Assembly: GCA_006384855.1 (NCBI GenBank)
Contig: VCJN01002223.1
Span: 221,096-285,095, forward strand
Length of the DNA stretch: 64,000 nt
DNA from: Tetraselmis striata
Lineage: Eukaryota > Chlorophyta > Chlorodendrophyceae > Chlorodendrales > Chlorodendraceae
Direction of reading: 5' to 3'
The notes under the pieces were generated by a model. The model was not told the origin of the DNA. It saw only the letters and a list, made by a program, of their open reading frames with translations, and searched no databases. The position numbers and the translations under genes are program-made. Shown piece by piece: positions 54,491 to 64,000 of the stretch; position 1 is the first letter of the stretch, and each line of letters starts with the position of its first letter.

Positions 54491-55504
54491 TCTTTGTAGA
54501 TTTACTAGCATTAGTTGGGGTTTGCAATGCGCGCGTTCGAACTGTGACACGCCAATCCGCGTGGCACTCACGCGAGGCATGCAGCTACACACCTTACCAA
54601 GCACGAGCATGGACCGTTGTACTAGGCGGACCGTGCTAGAGCACCCAAATCAGACGGAGGAAACTGCCGTGGCGACGAGCATGGTCGACTCCAGCACACC
54701 GTTGTGAGTCGACCCCGCTCGAGGTAGTAGTACATAAAAGCTTGCGGGCTCTTTATTGTCCCCATCTTCCATCTTTGCGCCCCGGCTACCATGTGGCCGG
54801 CCGCTTCGATGCTCGCGGGTTCGTCCCGTGCAAGACGGTTTGGCTTTCCCGCCGCACGCTAGACCCGCGTGTGAAGACCCGCCGTCTTCCGACCGCCGGA
54901 ACCCCCTTCTTGGATGCAAGAAGACGCTCTCTGCCGGTCCTGCGGACGGCTGCCGACTTCGAAAGGCGAGCGCGAAGACATCGCGCCTCTCTCTTCTTCC
55001 CATTGATCCCCCATTCCGACCGCGCCTTCTGCGCGGGTTGGTGGTAGTGGTGGACCCGTTAGTTTGCGTGCCCTCGCCGATAGATATGGCACGCTCCATC
55101 TTGGCGCCGACTGCTCGGCGTGTCGGCATGGCTAGCCGATTAAATTTCCTACCCCGTCACTAATTGCGATTCCGTACCCGACTTGTGGCCGACTCGACTG
55201 CCGTGGTCGAACGAGCAGCCCCGTTTGGTCGACTACTCCTGCCACGACGCGCCACGGGTACGCGTCCTAGGGCGATCGACGTGACCCTTGAGCGCGGGCG
55301 TACATCCACGCGCCAGCCGCGCAGCCATGCGCCATCCGGACCACGCCCCGACTGTTGCACTCCCAAATCTGACTACATATGCGTCACCGAGTGCGACGCA
55401 AATGGCAGACACCGGCGGGCATCGGCGCCGGTCGCAAGGTCGTCGACATAATCCGCAACGGCGTGCGCATCCCTTTCTAGGACGGGCCGCCCGCCCCCTT
55501 TCAC

Positions 55505-55710
55505 CGAGGCGTCTCGATAGAGGACGCGACTCCCGACCAGCTACGCTTCATGGACGGCGAGCTGGCTCGCTTCTTGGCCAACGGATCATGGGAGGAAACC
55601 CACTGCTCGCGGTGGGTCATCTCCCGGCTCTTTCTCGTCCCCAAGCCAGGTGTCAACAAATGGCGACTCAACATCGACCTGCGACCCCTGAACCGCACAT
55701 CACTTCCCGC
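55505..55710 (+). pseudogene. DIRS-type reverse transcriptase fragment
   Basis: One frame reads LARFLANGSWEETHCSRWVI, SRLFLVPKPGVNKWRLNIDL and RPLNR, the N-terminal fingers region of DIRS-like reverse transcriptases (a VPKPG..KWRL..DLRPLN signature). The catalytic Asp motifs that should follow are missing; the frame passes into unrelated sequence. Confidence 0.6.
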
Positions 55711-56034
55711 AGTAACCCGTACGGTATTACTGCGAAAAACGTCCCGAATGTGTTATACCGGTATGCTTTTGCGCCGTTGGTACATTGTGCACCTATATAT
55801 GGCATCGCTACGCGCACGTCGCGCGGTCCATTGCCCATGCTCTAACCCCTAGCCACGCCACGAACTCTCAGCTCCCAACACCGCGACCGCCCGTAGTGCC
55901 ACCAATACCCCATTATGCGACGATGGCGGGCAGGTCGCGACTGCCGCGGCCGTGCATGCGGCGTGCCGCGGGACCACCGAGCAGGGGGTAGCATCACCAC
56001 TTGCGAGCACCAGTGGTGCAACCTCCCCTAGGGC

Positions 56035-56200
56035 CTCATCGACGATCCCGTCATCAAACTCCACACCTACGGCGCGGTGGCCACAGTCATCGTGCCCTAT
56101 TGGCCCGACCGGAGTTTGCACCAGCGCCTTTCAGAAATGGCGTCCGAGGTGGATGTCTTCCCACCCTCCCGGCGGACCTCTTTGCGCCCGGCCGACTCGG
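56035..56200 (+). pseudogene. DIRS methyltransferase-like domain, C-terminal fragment
   Basis: The frame reads HTYGAVATVIVPYWPDRSLH followed by QRLSEMASEVDVFPPSRR. An (A)TV(I/V)VPYWP...L...A pattern is typical of the Dam-like domain at the end of DIRS pol. Short, hence tentative. Confidence 0.35.
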
Positions 56201-56637
56201 CGTGCGCGACGGCGTCGGTCTTCGTCTCAAGAGGCCCGTGTTCGCCTTTCGGCTTCCCCTCCGGGCCCGGTTCCCGGCCCCGGCTTCTTGACCGCCGCGA
56301 ATCTGTCCCTCGGGCCCGCCGGCGCCCTCCTGCGTCGTGCCCCAAGATCGAGCTCGGCAAACCACACAACCCCTTAATTTGAAGTGTTTTCTACCAGTAG
56401 TTGGGATTACCTTCCGCCGCATGGCGCGCACTGCGCGCGTTCCCCTGCGACACGCCTATCCACGTGGCGCGCATGCGACGCGCGCAGCTACACATCTTAC
56501 TAAGCACGAGCATTGACCGTTGTTTTGCTCGCGTGCTACAACACCCAAATCGGACATAGAAAATATGCCGTGACAACGAGCACGGTCAACTCCCGCACAT
56601 ACATCGTCGTGAGTCGACCCCGCTCCAGGTAGTACTC

Positions 56638-56644
56638 TATAAAA
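56638..56644 (+). promoter_or_regulatory. TATA box in the right flanking repeat
   Basis: TATAAAA in CTCTATAAAAGCTAGC; the left repeat has the diverged ACATAAAAGCTTGC at 54732-54745. A conserved TATA-like site in both repeats is consistent with promoter-bearing terminal repeats. Confidence 0.45.
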
Positions 56645-57373
56645 GCTAGCAGGCTCTATGCTGTCCCCATCTTCCATCTTCGCACCCCGTCTACCAAGTG
56701 GCGGGTCGCGTCCGTTCCCCCCTCCCTCACTTCGTGCTATGTTCTTGCGGGTTGCCGACCAGCTCATGCATCATGCCCTAGAAAACACTGTAATCCAAGC
56801 CAAGGCGCCTTTTCGGCAAACCACACAGCCCACTGCTCCTAGTAAAACAGCCTTCGGGTTTTTAGCAAGACCAGACTCAGCTTGAAACTGGCATAACGCA
56901 TATCGCGTGACCTAACGTATGCGAACAATCAGCCAGCCGGTTCTCCTTGCTCATCAATAACATGTGACAATAATGGCATACTCTGTACGGGTACTGTATG
57001 ATCGTAGCATCATTCATGTACGAGTACCTGCTGTATCGTATGTGTGAGCGCGTGTGTCACGCGCCACAATACGAGTACTGGTGGATGATGAATCATGAGA
57101 TGAGTCCTACACTCCTACTGGTACCGGTACACTGTTCAGTAGTAGTTACGGGATAATACGCATGTGCGTACCCGTAGCGGGCATATATGTATAATGCACC
57201 TGCCTCTGTAACATCAGTTGTATACTTGTGTATAAACTGATGTGTCAACTACATGTGCGGAGGTCTCTAAGCGACGACCTCCTGTTCGACACTTCAAGGC
57301 ACGACTCTCCACGGTGACGCGCTTAGCAGTGCGCGTGCCGCTTGGTGGTGGCTAGCTGTGAGCTAGCCATACG

Positions 57374-57381
57374 CATAAATA
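57374..57381 (+). promoter_or_regulatory. TATA-like box upstream of gag
   Basis: CATAAATA, about 190 bp before the gag ATG, followed by a pyrimidine-rich stretch (TTTCTTTCTCTCTGC). A candidate LTR promoter. Confidence 0.3.
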
Positions 57382-57571
57382 GCGGCGGGTGGTGACAACG
57401 TTGTAACCATTGTTTCTTTCTCTCTGCTGCCTTCTGTGTGTTTACGACAGCCTTGTCTGCTTGACCTGCGTGAGGCACCCTAGACTGTCGCACTGGTTTC
57501 GGAGCGACTGTTGCGCTCCTTATCCTAGCTTCCACTGCTTTATCTGAGATAACTCGACTGAACAGTTCGAC

Positions 57572-59329
57572 ATGTCCGAGTCGATGAATTCTGCTGGCAA
57601 GAGCCGAGAGCTGCTGCTCAACGAGGAAAGTTCTGTCGACCTGTCGACTACCAAGGTTTGTGCAGCCGTGGTGGTGACTTACGGTAAGGGTCACTCGGTC
57701 GAACGCCAAGTGATTCTGACGACTGAACCGAACGCTAGATCGACTCTCTTCTTACCTGTCGGAAAGTCGATAGCGTCTGACAAGTCTGTGCGCGGCACGG
57801 CGGTGCGCAAACTGCGTGAAGAGACTGGCTTGCTTGTCGATGAAGATGATTTAGAATTGTTTGACATTCTCACCATCGAGGGCATGCGTTGTTTCTTATA
57901 TGCATCTAAGCTATCGGCGAAGCAGATAGCGAAGGAGATGCGCACACCAGAGAGATCGCACGCCTTAGTCATGTCGCATTTAGTAGCACCGGTGGTTGCA
58001 GCTGGTGAAGAACTAAATGCTGATGATGGCGGCGCTGCATTACCCGACGTCGCGCGCACCTTCCCTGAGAGTATCATCCTAGACCCGGAGTCTGAGGATT
58101 CGTACTCCGTGAGCATTGCATTGAACAGTCAAGGCAAGCCTGTGCCGACGACTGTGTGGTACCCTCCGTTCATGATTCATACTGCGGTAAGTGATTCATG
58201 GGCAACCATTTATAAGTCTGTGTTGAATGGTTTCTGGATGACCCGTTCATACCCTGAGCTTCCTCAACAATTCGCATTTAGGTATGACTCTTGTGAGTCC
58301 CCTATCTGGCATGCTGTGCATCGTTATCTAGTTGTAGATCCGATGGCAACTGACCTCAGCAATATAACAATCACTGACATACCATGGTATGAGACGCGTG
58401 ATGCACAACTAACTGAGTCCCAGAGGAAGTCTGCTCAAACCCAGCCCAAGCAAGATGGCCAGGATGTCCTCAAGCTAGATGTATGGCTGACTGGACTACC
58501 GGAGCTGCTTGGCACTGTGGGACTGAAGTCCACAACTGCATCTGGTCTTGCATATGCCGTGCAGACTCTGAGTGGCAAGTTCCAGCGTTGGTGGCAGGGA
58601 TTTGATTCCAAGCCTCCTTCGCTGCGTCCTACCAACGCTGCAGAGTTTGTGAAGGCAGTTAGAGACTCACCATTGATGCATGACATAGTGCATGATGCAT
58701 GCACAGAGCTTGATGGCATCAAGCAGGTGTCTGCTGGTCCCCAAGACTCTCCCTTGGATTATAAGGACTTTGTGCAGACCTTCAACGATGTCCTAGCAAG
58801 GACCAGACTCACCCTTCCTGATGAGTTCATGGTCCTTAAGTTTGCATCTGCATTGAGTCACAATAAGCTTAAAGAGATTGCCCATAAGTTTGTGACTGAC
58901 CAGAAGCGAGCTGGACAACCATCGACACTCGCTGAGCTACAGCAGTATACAACGGCGATGGTTGGGAGCAACAAGGCGCTTGGCAATGCGGCTAAGCCTG
59001 TGGCCAATGGACATCCTGCTGGCAATGGCAATGGAGGACATGAGTCCAGGAAGAAGTCCAAGGCTGCCAACATGAGCAAACGCAACCGTGGAGATGATGC
59101 TCCACCTGTCGCAGCCAATGGACGCCACACCAACAACGGCAAGAGGCAGAAGTCCAGCGACGGGAAGCAGAAGGGTAATAACACCACAACACCTGGCAGA
59201 AAGATAGTAGATTATCTTAATCATGTCAAAATGCATGAGCCTGAGAAGTATGCTAAGCATCTGGCTGCTAAAACATGCTTTAAGTGTGGTGAGGCTCACC
59301 TTCTGAAAAACTGCCCTAAGATGAAATAG
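57572..59329 (+). CDS. Gag polyprotein with N-terminal Nudix-hydrolase-like domain
   Basis: 585 residues, undamaged. Residues about 28-125 read as a Nudix fold: a first strand (KVCAAVVVTYG), QVILTT, then LFLPVGKSIASDKSVRGTAV into RKLREETGLLV, and GMRCFLYASKL. The Nudix box is partly altered: LREETGL keeps the two metal-binding Glu, but the usual RE before them is RK, and the upstream Glu is Asp with one extra spacer residue. So it may bind nucleotide or RNA ends without full catalysis. Residues 290-470 are helical like a Ty3-type capsid (LSGKFQRWWQGF...DYKDFVQTFNDVLAR...LPDEFMVLKFASAL). Then a Lys/Asn-rich linker and a zinc knuckle C569-C572-H576-C581, with X3 instead of the usual X4 before His. 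Start chosen at the first ATG with no longer alternative. Confidence 0.75.
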   Translation: MSESMNSAGKSRELLLNEESSVDLSTTKVCAAVVVTYGKGHSVERQVILTTEPNARSTLFLPVGKSIASDKSVRGTAVRKLREETGLLVDEDDLELFDILTIEGMRCFLYASKLSAKQIAKEMRTPERSHALVMSHLVAPVVAAGEELNADDGGAALPDVARTFPESIILDPESEDSYSVSIALNSQGKPVPTTVWYPPFMIHTAVSDSWATIYKSVLNGFWMTRSYPELPQQFAFRYDSCESPIWHAVHRYLVVDPMATDLSNITITDIPWYETRDAQLTESQRKSAQTQPKQDGQDVLKLDVWLTGLPELLGTVGLKSTTASGLAYAVQTLSGKFQRWWQGFDSKPPSLRPTNAAEFVKAVRDSPLMHDIVHDACTELDGIKQVSAGPQDSPLDYKDFVQTFNDVLARTRLTLPDEFMVLKFASALSHNKLKEIAHKFVTDQKRAGQPSTLAELQQYTTAMVGSNKALGNAAKPVANGHPAGNGNGGHESRKKSKAANMSKRNRGDDAPPVAANGRHTNNGKRQKSSDGKQKGNNTTTPGRKIVDYLNHVKMHEPEKYAKHLAAKTCFKCGEAHLLKNCPKMK

Positions 59330-59638
59330 GGGTGCCCTTATTCTGCTGCTGACAGCTCAGTAGATAGGGATGTAAGTGATGTTTGTGTTACATCATGCTG
59401 TCCAGTAACTGTCGAGTCGCATGACTGCGAAGTTACTGTTGCCGATATGTCATTGGCACCTGAGGTATCCGCATTATTGTCTAATGCACGTCTGAATGAC
59501 GATATACCTGTGACGAGTACATGTTCGAGTGACGATGTCGTCATCTCTGAGAGTAGTAACGACTATGTTGAGTCGCCTACTGATGAGAACTCGAATAGTG
59601 TACGCGAGTCTGGTACGACTTTGCCAGTAGCCATGTAA
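59330..59638 (+). CDS. In-frame extension after the gag stop, Ser/Asp-rich
   Basis: After the gag TAG (59327-59329) the same frame stays open for 103 codons: VDRDVSDVCVTSCCPVTVES, then ELPEV-free acidic Ser-rich sequence (SSDDVVISESSNDY) to TAA at 59638. It could be reached by stop readthrough, or the TAG may be a mutation. It links gag to the Dam-like frame, which follows in the next frame from about 59632. Confidence 0.4.
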   Translation, partial: GCPYSAADSSVDRDVSDVCVTSCCPVTVESHDCEVTVADMSLAPEVSALLSNARLNDDIPVTSTCSSDDVVISESSNDYVESPTDENSNSVRESGTTLPVAM

Positions 59639-60268
59639 CGGGTGCTCGGAAAGTTTCGACTCATCGTCGCGTAAAGGCTCTGAGGCGTCATATGCCTAGA
59701 AAGACTGCAGTCAGTGCCGAGTGGCGACTGGTCGATAGAGTCTTCGATCCCTTACATGAGATGTTCCAGTTTACGCTGGAGGGCTGTGCGGATAATGAGG
59801 GTCTGAATACCCATCGAAACTTGCCGTTCTGTTCAGAACATGATTCGATATTATCGCGCGACTTGTCGAATGAACGTGTGTTTATTCACCCTCCATGGCA
59901 TATGACTGAGTCTATTGCGAGGCATTTTGAGCAATGCCGCAGTAGGGCTAAAAGAACATACTGTAGGAGTGTTTGTATTGCCTGCATTTGATAGATACAG
60001 TGCTTTGACAAAGCATTGGAAACTATTGCAGCAATACCCGGCAAAGACACCTTTGTTCACCAGGTGGTCTGATAAAAATGCCACAGTCCAGGAAAATGTT
60101 AGACCGCCAAAGTATGGGGTTAACATTTGGTTAGTTGATGCTAACTGTGCTTTTCCTGACGACTTTGTACCTAAAACTGTCACAAGTCCAAATGTGAGTT
60201 TAACGTGGACTCTGCAAAAGTTGCAGATTCTAGCGTTGGTATTGGTGAACGTGCATCTGAGTCTATAA
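59632..60268 (+). pseudogene. Dam-like DNA N6-adenine methyltransferase domain, frameshifted
   Basis: The first frame (59632-59990) reads EWRLVDRVFDPLHEMFQFTL, then EGCADNEGLN, FCSEHDSILSRDLSNERVFI and HPPWHMTESIARHFEQC. This matches the phage-type Dam family layout: E-W start, F.LD.(C/A)A strand, D.L..D(W/L), then the NPP(Y/F)/DPPW-type catalytic loop, here HPPW. The frame shifts near 59945; the next frame continues VGVFVLPAFDRYSALTKHWK and LPAF-type strand-helix to about 60165 and stays open to 60268. Related Dam-like domains are known at the end of DIRS pol. HPPW lacks the usual Asp/Asn, so catalysis is doubtful. Confidence 0.55.
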
Positions 60269-63200
60269 ATGAGTGTGATGCTGTCAATGTGACTGATCCA
60301 TCATTTTGGAGTATGCAAAGGCAAAGTTTGCCTCAGATTGCTTCTTTGACTCGTTGGGATGACCCCAGGCCATTGTTGAAAGTTAATGTGACAATTAACG
60401 ATGACGCCGTTGTGGATGCACTGGTTGATAATGCGGCATCTTTAGATTTTATATCTGAGGACTTTGTGCGCAGAAACAACTTGCAGATACAAAAGTTGAA
60501 AGCCAGAACACCTGTCCGTTTGGCTAATGGTCAACGTGTCTCATGTTGCCATACAACTGTTGTGTCTCTGTCTGTTGGAGGACATGTATTTGAGAATCGA
60601 GTATTTTATATACTGCGTGAGCTCAAAGTCTCCGACATTGTATTGGGTTTAACTTGGCTTGATGAAGCGCAAGTTACCATTAAGTATGGTACGGAACGTA
60701 TCATGACTCTAATGGATGGAACCCATGTACCTGTTGTAATAGTGGGTCGTACTCCTGCATGTAGCATGATTACTTCCACTAGGGTACAAAAGTTGATGCG
60801 CAAAACTGCTCGTGCGTCTAAGCATAATTCTTTGGCTGAATTCTATGTCGTTGAAATGTCGGTTGTAAAGGATGATCCTGACCTGCATTTAGACAATGCT
60901 ATGACACCAGAGCAAAAGGATTCTATTCGTCATTTGTTGTATGACGAGTTTCCTGAAATTTTGCGTCCAGTCAACAGGCCGCCTGTTCATCGGCCATGGG
61001 ATCACAAAATTGAGTTAACTGGCAAAATGAAACGCCAAAGACTTAATCGATTGTCTCCCGCTGAACGTGCTGAATTGGATCGCCAACTCAAAGATGCGAT
61101 TGCCGCTGGACTTGTTCGTCCTAGTCAATCTGAGTTTGGTTCGCCTATTCTTTTTGTTAAGAAGGCAGATGGATCCCTTCGGTTGTGTGTCGACTTTCGT
61201 GGGCTGAACGAGGTCACTCGAAAGGATATGTATCCTTTGCCGCGAATTGATGAAACGTTGGATTCTCTCCGCAATGCCCGTTGCTATACCCATCTGGATT
61301 TAGCATCAGGTTATTGGCAGGTTGCCATTGCAGAGGAGGACATCCACAAGACAGCGTTTCAGACACCTGATGGTCTATGGGAGTGGACTGCAATGCCATT
61401 TGGTTTGTGCAATGCCCCAGCCACTTTCCAGCGCATGATGAATGACATCTTGAGACCATTTTTGCGTGACTTTGTGGTGGTGTATCTGGATGATATATGT
61501 ATATATTCAGATAATTATGATGACCACATAAAGCACCTTCGTTTAGTTTTTGAGAAACTGAATGAATATAATCTGAGGTTGCAATTAAAGAAATGTTTCT
61601 TTGGCATGCAATCTATGGATTATTTGGGGTATACCGTCGCTGATGGTAAATTGTCTGTTTCAGAGGCCAAAGTGGCTGCAGTTAGGGATTGGCCTGTCCC
61701 TAAAACTCAGAGTGAAGTCAGAAGTTTTGTACAATTCTGCAATTTCTACTCTAAGTTTATTCATCATTTCAGTGATTTAACTGCACCATTGACTGACTTA
61801 TTGCGTAAGTCTAAACCAGTTCATGTTGACTGGTCACCGGCGTGTCAGGAAGCCTTTGAGACCCTTCGTCTGCGACTGATTTCCGCTCCGTGTCTTTCCA
61901 TTCCTTCCATGGGGGTGGATGCGACGTTCACCGTAGCGACAGATGCGTCCAACGTAGGGCTTGCTGCAGTGCTACTGCAGGACCAAGGAGGAGGTCCTCA
62001 ACCAGTGAGTTACTGGGCGCGAAAGCTGAATGCAGCTGAACGTGGTAAAACCCGTGGTAAAACCCGTGTAAAACCCGTGGTAAAACCCGTGGTAATACCT
62101 ACAGTGCTTATGATTTGGAAGCTTTGGCTGTCTGTGAATCAATTAAGCACTGGCGTTGTTACCTTGAAGGGTGCTGTCGATTCCTTGTTGTCTCAGATCA
62201 TGACACCCTGCGTCATCTGCTCAGGCAACCGGCAGAAAGGTTGAACCGGCGACAAGTGCGCTATGTACGCGACTTGCAGCCGTTTGTAGGGTCCATATCT
62301 CTTGCATACCGAAAAGGCAAATGGAATGAAGCCGATCCGCTGTCGCGTAGACCGGATTTTAAGCCGATTGGTTTCGGTGGCTTATATTGGACCGGGGATG
62401 TGCCGGACGCGGCTGAATCACTCGTGAGTGAACATCGCCCATGTACTGCGGTATTGTCGGCTGTAAGTGCGTCGTCACTTAGCCTTGATGACAATATTCT
62501 CCACCTTATTAAGGCTGGATATGCAGAGGACGCGTTCTACTCCTTATGGGGGGGGGTGGAAGCAGTCCGGTCATGTGGTAGAGCACGATGGTTATTTTTG
62601 GAGACATGGACGTCTTTGCATACCAACCAATCGTGACATCATCAATAAGATATTGTATGAGCTACATGATTCTGTTGGTCACCGTGCTTATGCAAGCACC
62701 TTGGCACGTGCCTTGGACCGTTCTTGGTGAACACGCATACGACATGACGTGAAAACCTATTGTGAACAATGTTCGGTGTGCCGGCGTGTTCGTGCACGTC
62801 CGCAGCCACACTGCACCAACACAGCCCTTACCAGTACCGCCACGTCCCATGGCATACGGTTGGTTTGGATTTTATAACCGAGTTACCTGAGAGTAATGGT
62901 TATAATACTATGTTGGTTGTGTGTTGCCATCTGTCCCGGCAAGCACATTTTATTCCAACCACAGTCAACGGTGACTGGTGGACAGGCAGCTGAATTATTT
63001 CTGAAGGAAGTATTCAGGCTGCATGGAATACCTCGTGTGATCGTCTCTGATAGAGATCCACGGTTCCTGTCTGCATTCTGGCAAACTCTGTGGCGGAGAC
63101 TTGGCACTAATTGAACATGTCTAGTGGCCAACATCCTGAAACAGATGGTTTGACCGAACGCATTAATGCCATAGTCACTGAGTTGGCTCATGCGTTTTGT

Positions 63201-63975
63201 TGTTTCGATGGTTCAAACTGGGTAGACCAGTTACCATTGATGGAATTTGCGTATAATTCCAACAAAGCACTTGGCATTGAGCATGCACCATTTGACGTTA
63301 TGTATGGTTTCAATCCTGAAACGCCTCCGGATGTATTGTTTGGTATGAGACCAACAATAGCATTCTCTCGTGATGCTCAGCAACGTATCCAAGATATGAA
63401 GAAGATTCACGAGTTGGTTCGGTCAGTGTTGGCTGTCCATAAAGATGAATTGACTGTTCGACCTAGTGTTAGGCAAAAGCGCAATCCTCCTATCTTCAAT
63501 GTTGGAGATAGAGTATCTGTGGATACCCGTCTGCTTAAGGTCAAAGGTCAGCCTTGCAAAAAGCTGATGGACAAGCAGCTTGGCCCATTTTCTATTGTAG
63601 AGAAAATTGGCGGGTCATAGTTATCGACTGAAATTACCTGCTGGTGTTAAGTTGCAACCCAGTATTTCATGTTAATAACTTGAGACCCTGTCCCACTGCG
63701 CCGTTGCGCCCGCATGTACCTCTTGTTGTTAATACCGGTGACGACTCTGATGATGAGTATGAGATTGACAAGATTACCAGCGTTAAGATCGGTTCCATGC
63801 CGGTTTACGTGGTACTCAGTTGCAATTTCTTGTTCACTTTGGCGGATGAGTCTATTGCCCCTGTTTGGCATCGTTTGTTTGATGTTAAAAGGACAATAGC
63901 ATTGCAGGATTTTATGGCTACTCCCAAATGGTTGGACTTTGTAAAGTCACCTGAATTTGTGGAGCATATGCATAA
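60205..63975 (+). pseudogene. Ty3/gypsy pol: protease, reverse transcriptase, RNase H, integrase, with frame breaks
   Basis: The first 680-codon frame (60205-62244) holds a protease-like segment (ALVDNAASLDF, where D-S/T-G is expected), reverse transcriptase (LRLCVDFRGLNEV, HLDLASGYWQV, MPFGLCNAPATFQ, active site VVYLDD at 61483-61494) and RNase H (TVATDASNVGLAAVL). It is thrown out of frame at 62041-62099 by a 12-bp tandem repeat. The frame from 62115 continues RNase H (VVSDHDTLRHL, KWNEADPLSRR). A 9-base G run at 62550 shifts it again. The integrase zinc finger follows (LYELHDSVGH, TGA at 62728, then TYCEQCSVC), then the core with [21 protein letters not shown] and GQHPETDGLTERI in three frames, a GDRVSVDTRLLK module and DKQLGPFSIVEKI. 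It is cut by the window edge. Confidence 0.8.
62041..62099 (+). repeat. 12-bp tandem repeat expanded inside RNase H
   Basis: Five units of CGTGGTAAAACC; the third lacks one G and the last is CGTGGTAATACC. The expansion separates LNAAERG from YSAYDLEALAV-type sequence that is normally contiguous in RNase H, and the 11-base unit shifts the frame. Confidence 0.9.
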
Positions 63976-64000
63976 ATACCTACCCGGCACGTGTGCCGAC

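Larger units (their letters stand above)
54520..56710 (+). mobile_element. DIRS-like retroelement remnant between direct repeats
   Basis: About 265-bp repeats at 54535-54800 and 56440-56706, roughly three-quarters identical, flank fragments of a DIRS-type reverse transcriptase and of the methyltransferase-like domain that follows it in DIRS pol. Shared landmarks: GCAGCTACACA.CTTAC, GAGTCGACCCCGCTC and CCCCATCTTCCATCTT. The interior is only 1.6 kb, so most coding is lost. Confidence 0.55.
56950..64000 (+). mobile_element. Ty3/gypsy retrotransposon with Nudix-Gag and Dam-like domain, 3' end outside window
   Basis: Order: non-coding 5' region (LTR and leader, about 56950-57571, limits unknown because the 3' LTR is beyond the edge), gag with Nudix-like domain, Dam-like methyltransferase domain, protease, reverse transcriptase, RNase H, integrase. 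Protease-RT-RNase H-integrase order is Ty3/gypsy. Several frameshifts and one stop show that this copy is dying or partly mis-sequenced at homopolymers. Confidence 0.85.

Noticed and set aside
57290..57571. Exact LTR boundary of the right-hand gypsy element
   Set aside because: The 3' LTR lies beyond the window, so the 5' LTR cannot be delimited by comparison.

Overview
The window looks like nuclear DNA of a eukaryotic microalga, most likely a green alga; species not identified. Reasons: spliceosomal introns in every host-type gene, high GC, a sedoheptulose-bisphosphatase gene, and several retroelement 3' ends that carry TGTAA a few bases before the end, the poly(A) signal typical of chlorophytes. 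I see no bacterial operons, no rRNA, no CRISPR and no convincing complete tRNA.

Layout. 0-25.8 kb is a nest of mobile elements: a Ginger-type cut-and-paste transposon (116-4205) inside an older interspersed repeat; a full-length non-LTR retrotransposon with a restriction-like endonuclease (5513-10101) bounded by a 14-bp target duplication; tyrosine-recombinase and viral-like fragments (12.8-14.6 kb); a dead Tc1/mariner transposase (15.7-16.7 kb); a PIF/Harbinger-like element with TTA duplication (17001-18005); three 5'-truncated copies of the non-LTR element (18.3-20.9 kb); and a broken Ty3/gypsy pol followed by a gypsy chromodomain split by a second non-LTR element (21.8-25.8 kb).

25.8-42.6 kb is the only host-gene island: sedoheptulose-1,7-bisphosphatase (7 exons, +), a one-intron gene with a membrane anchor (-), a four-helix membrane protein (3 exons, +) and a 30-exon gene for a 1572-residue coiled-coil protein (-). 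The exon chains of all four were traced by hand and stay in frame from start to stop. Many of their introns carry runs of about 15-25 C or G.

42.6-64 kb is again mobile: a compact DIRS/Ngaro-type element with split direct repeats that encodes only Gag and a tyrosine recombinase, without reverse transcriptase (43583-46808); a helicase pseudogene of viral type (47.3-48.1 kb); an unknown ORF with a duplicated segment (50.8-51.8 kb); tandem repeats; a DIRS-like remnant with flanking repeats (54.5-56.7 kb); and a Ty3/gypsy element running off the right edge (about 57-64 kb). The gypsy element is the most unusual locus: its Gag begins with a Nudix-hydrolase-like domain, and a Dam-like adenine-methyltransferase domain lies between gag and pol.
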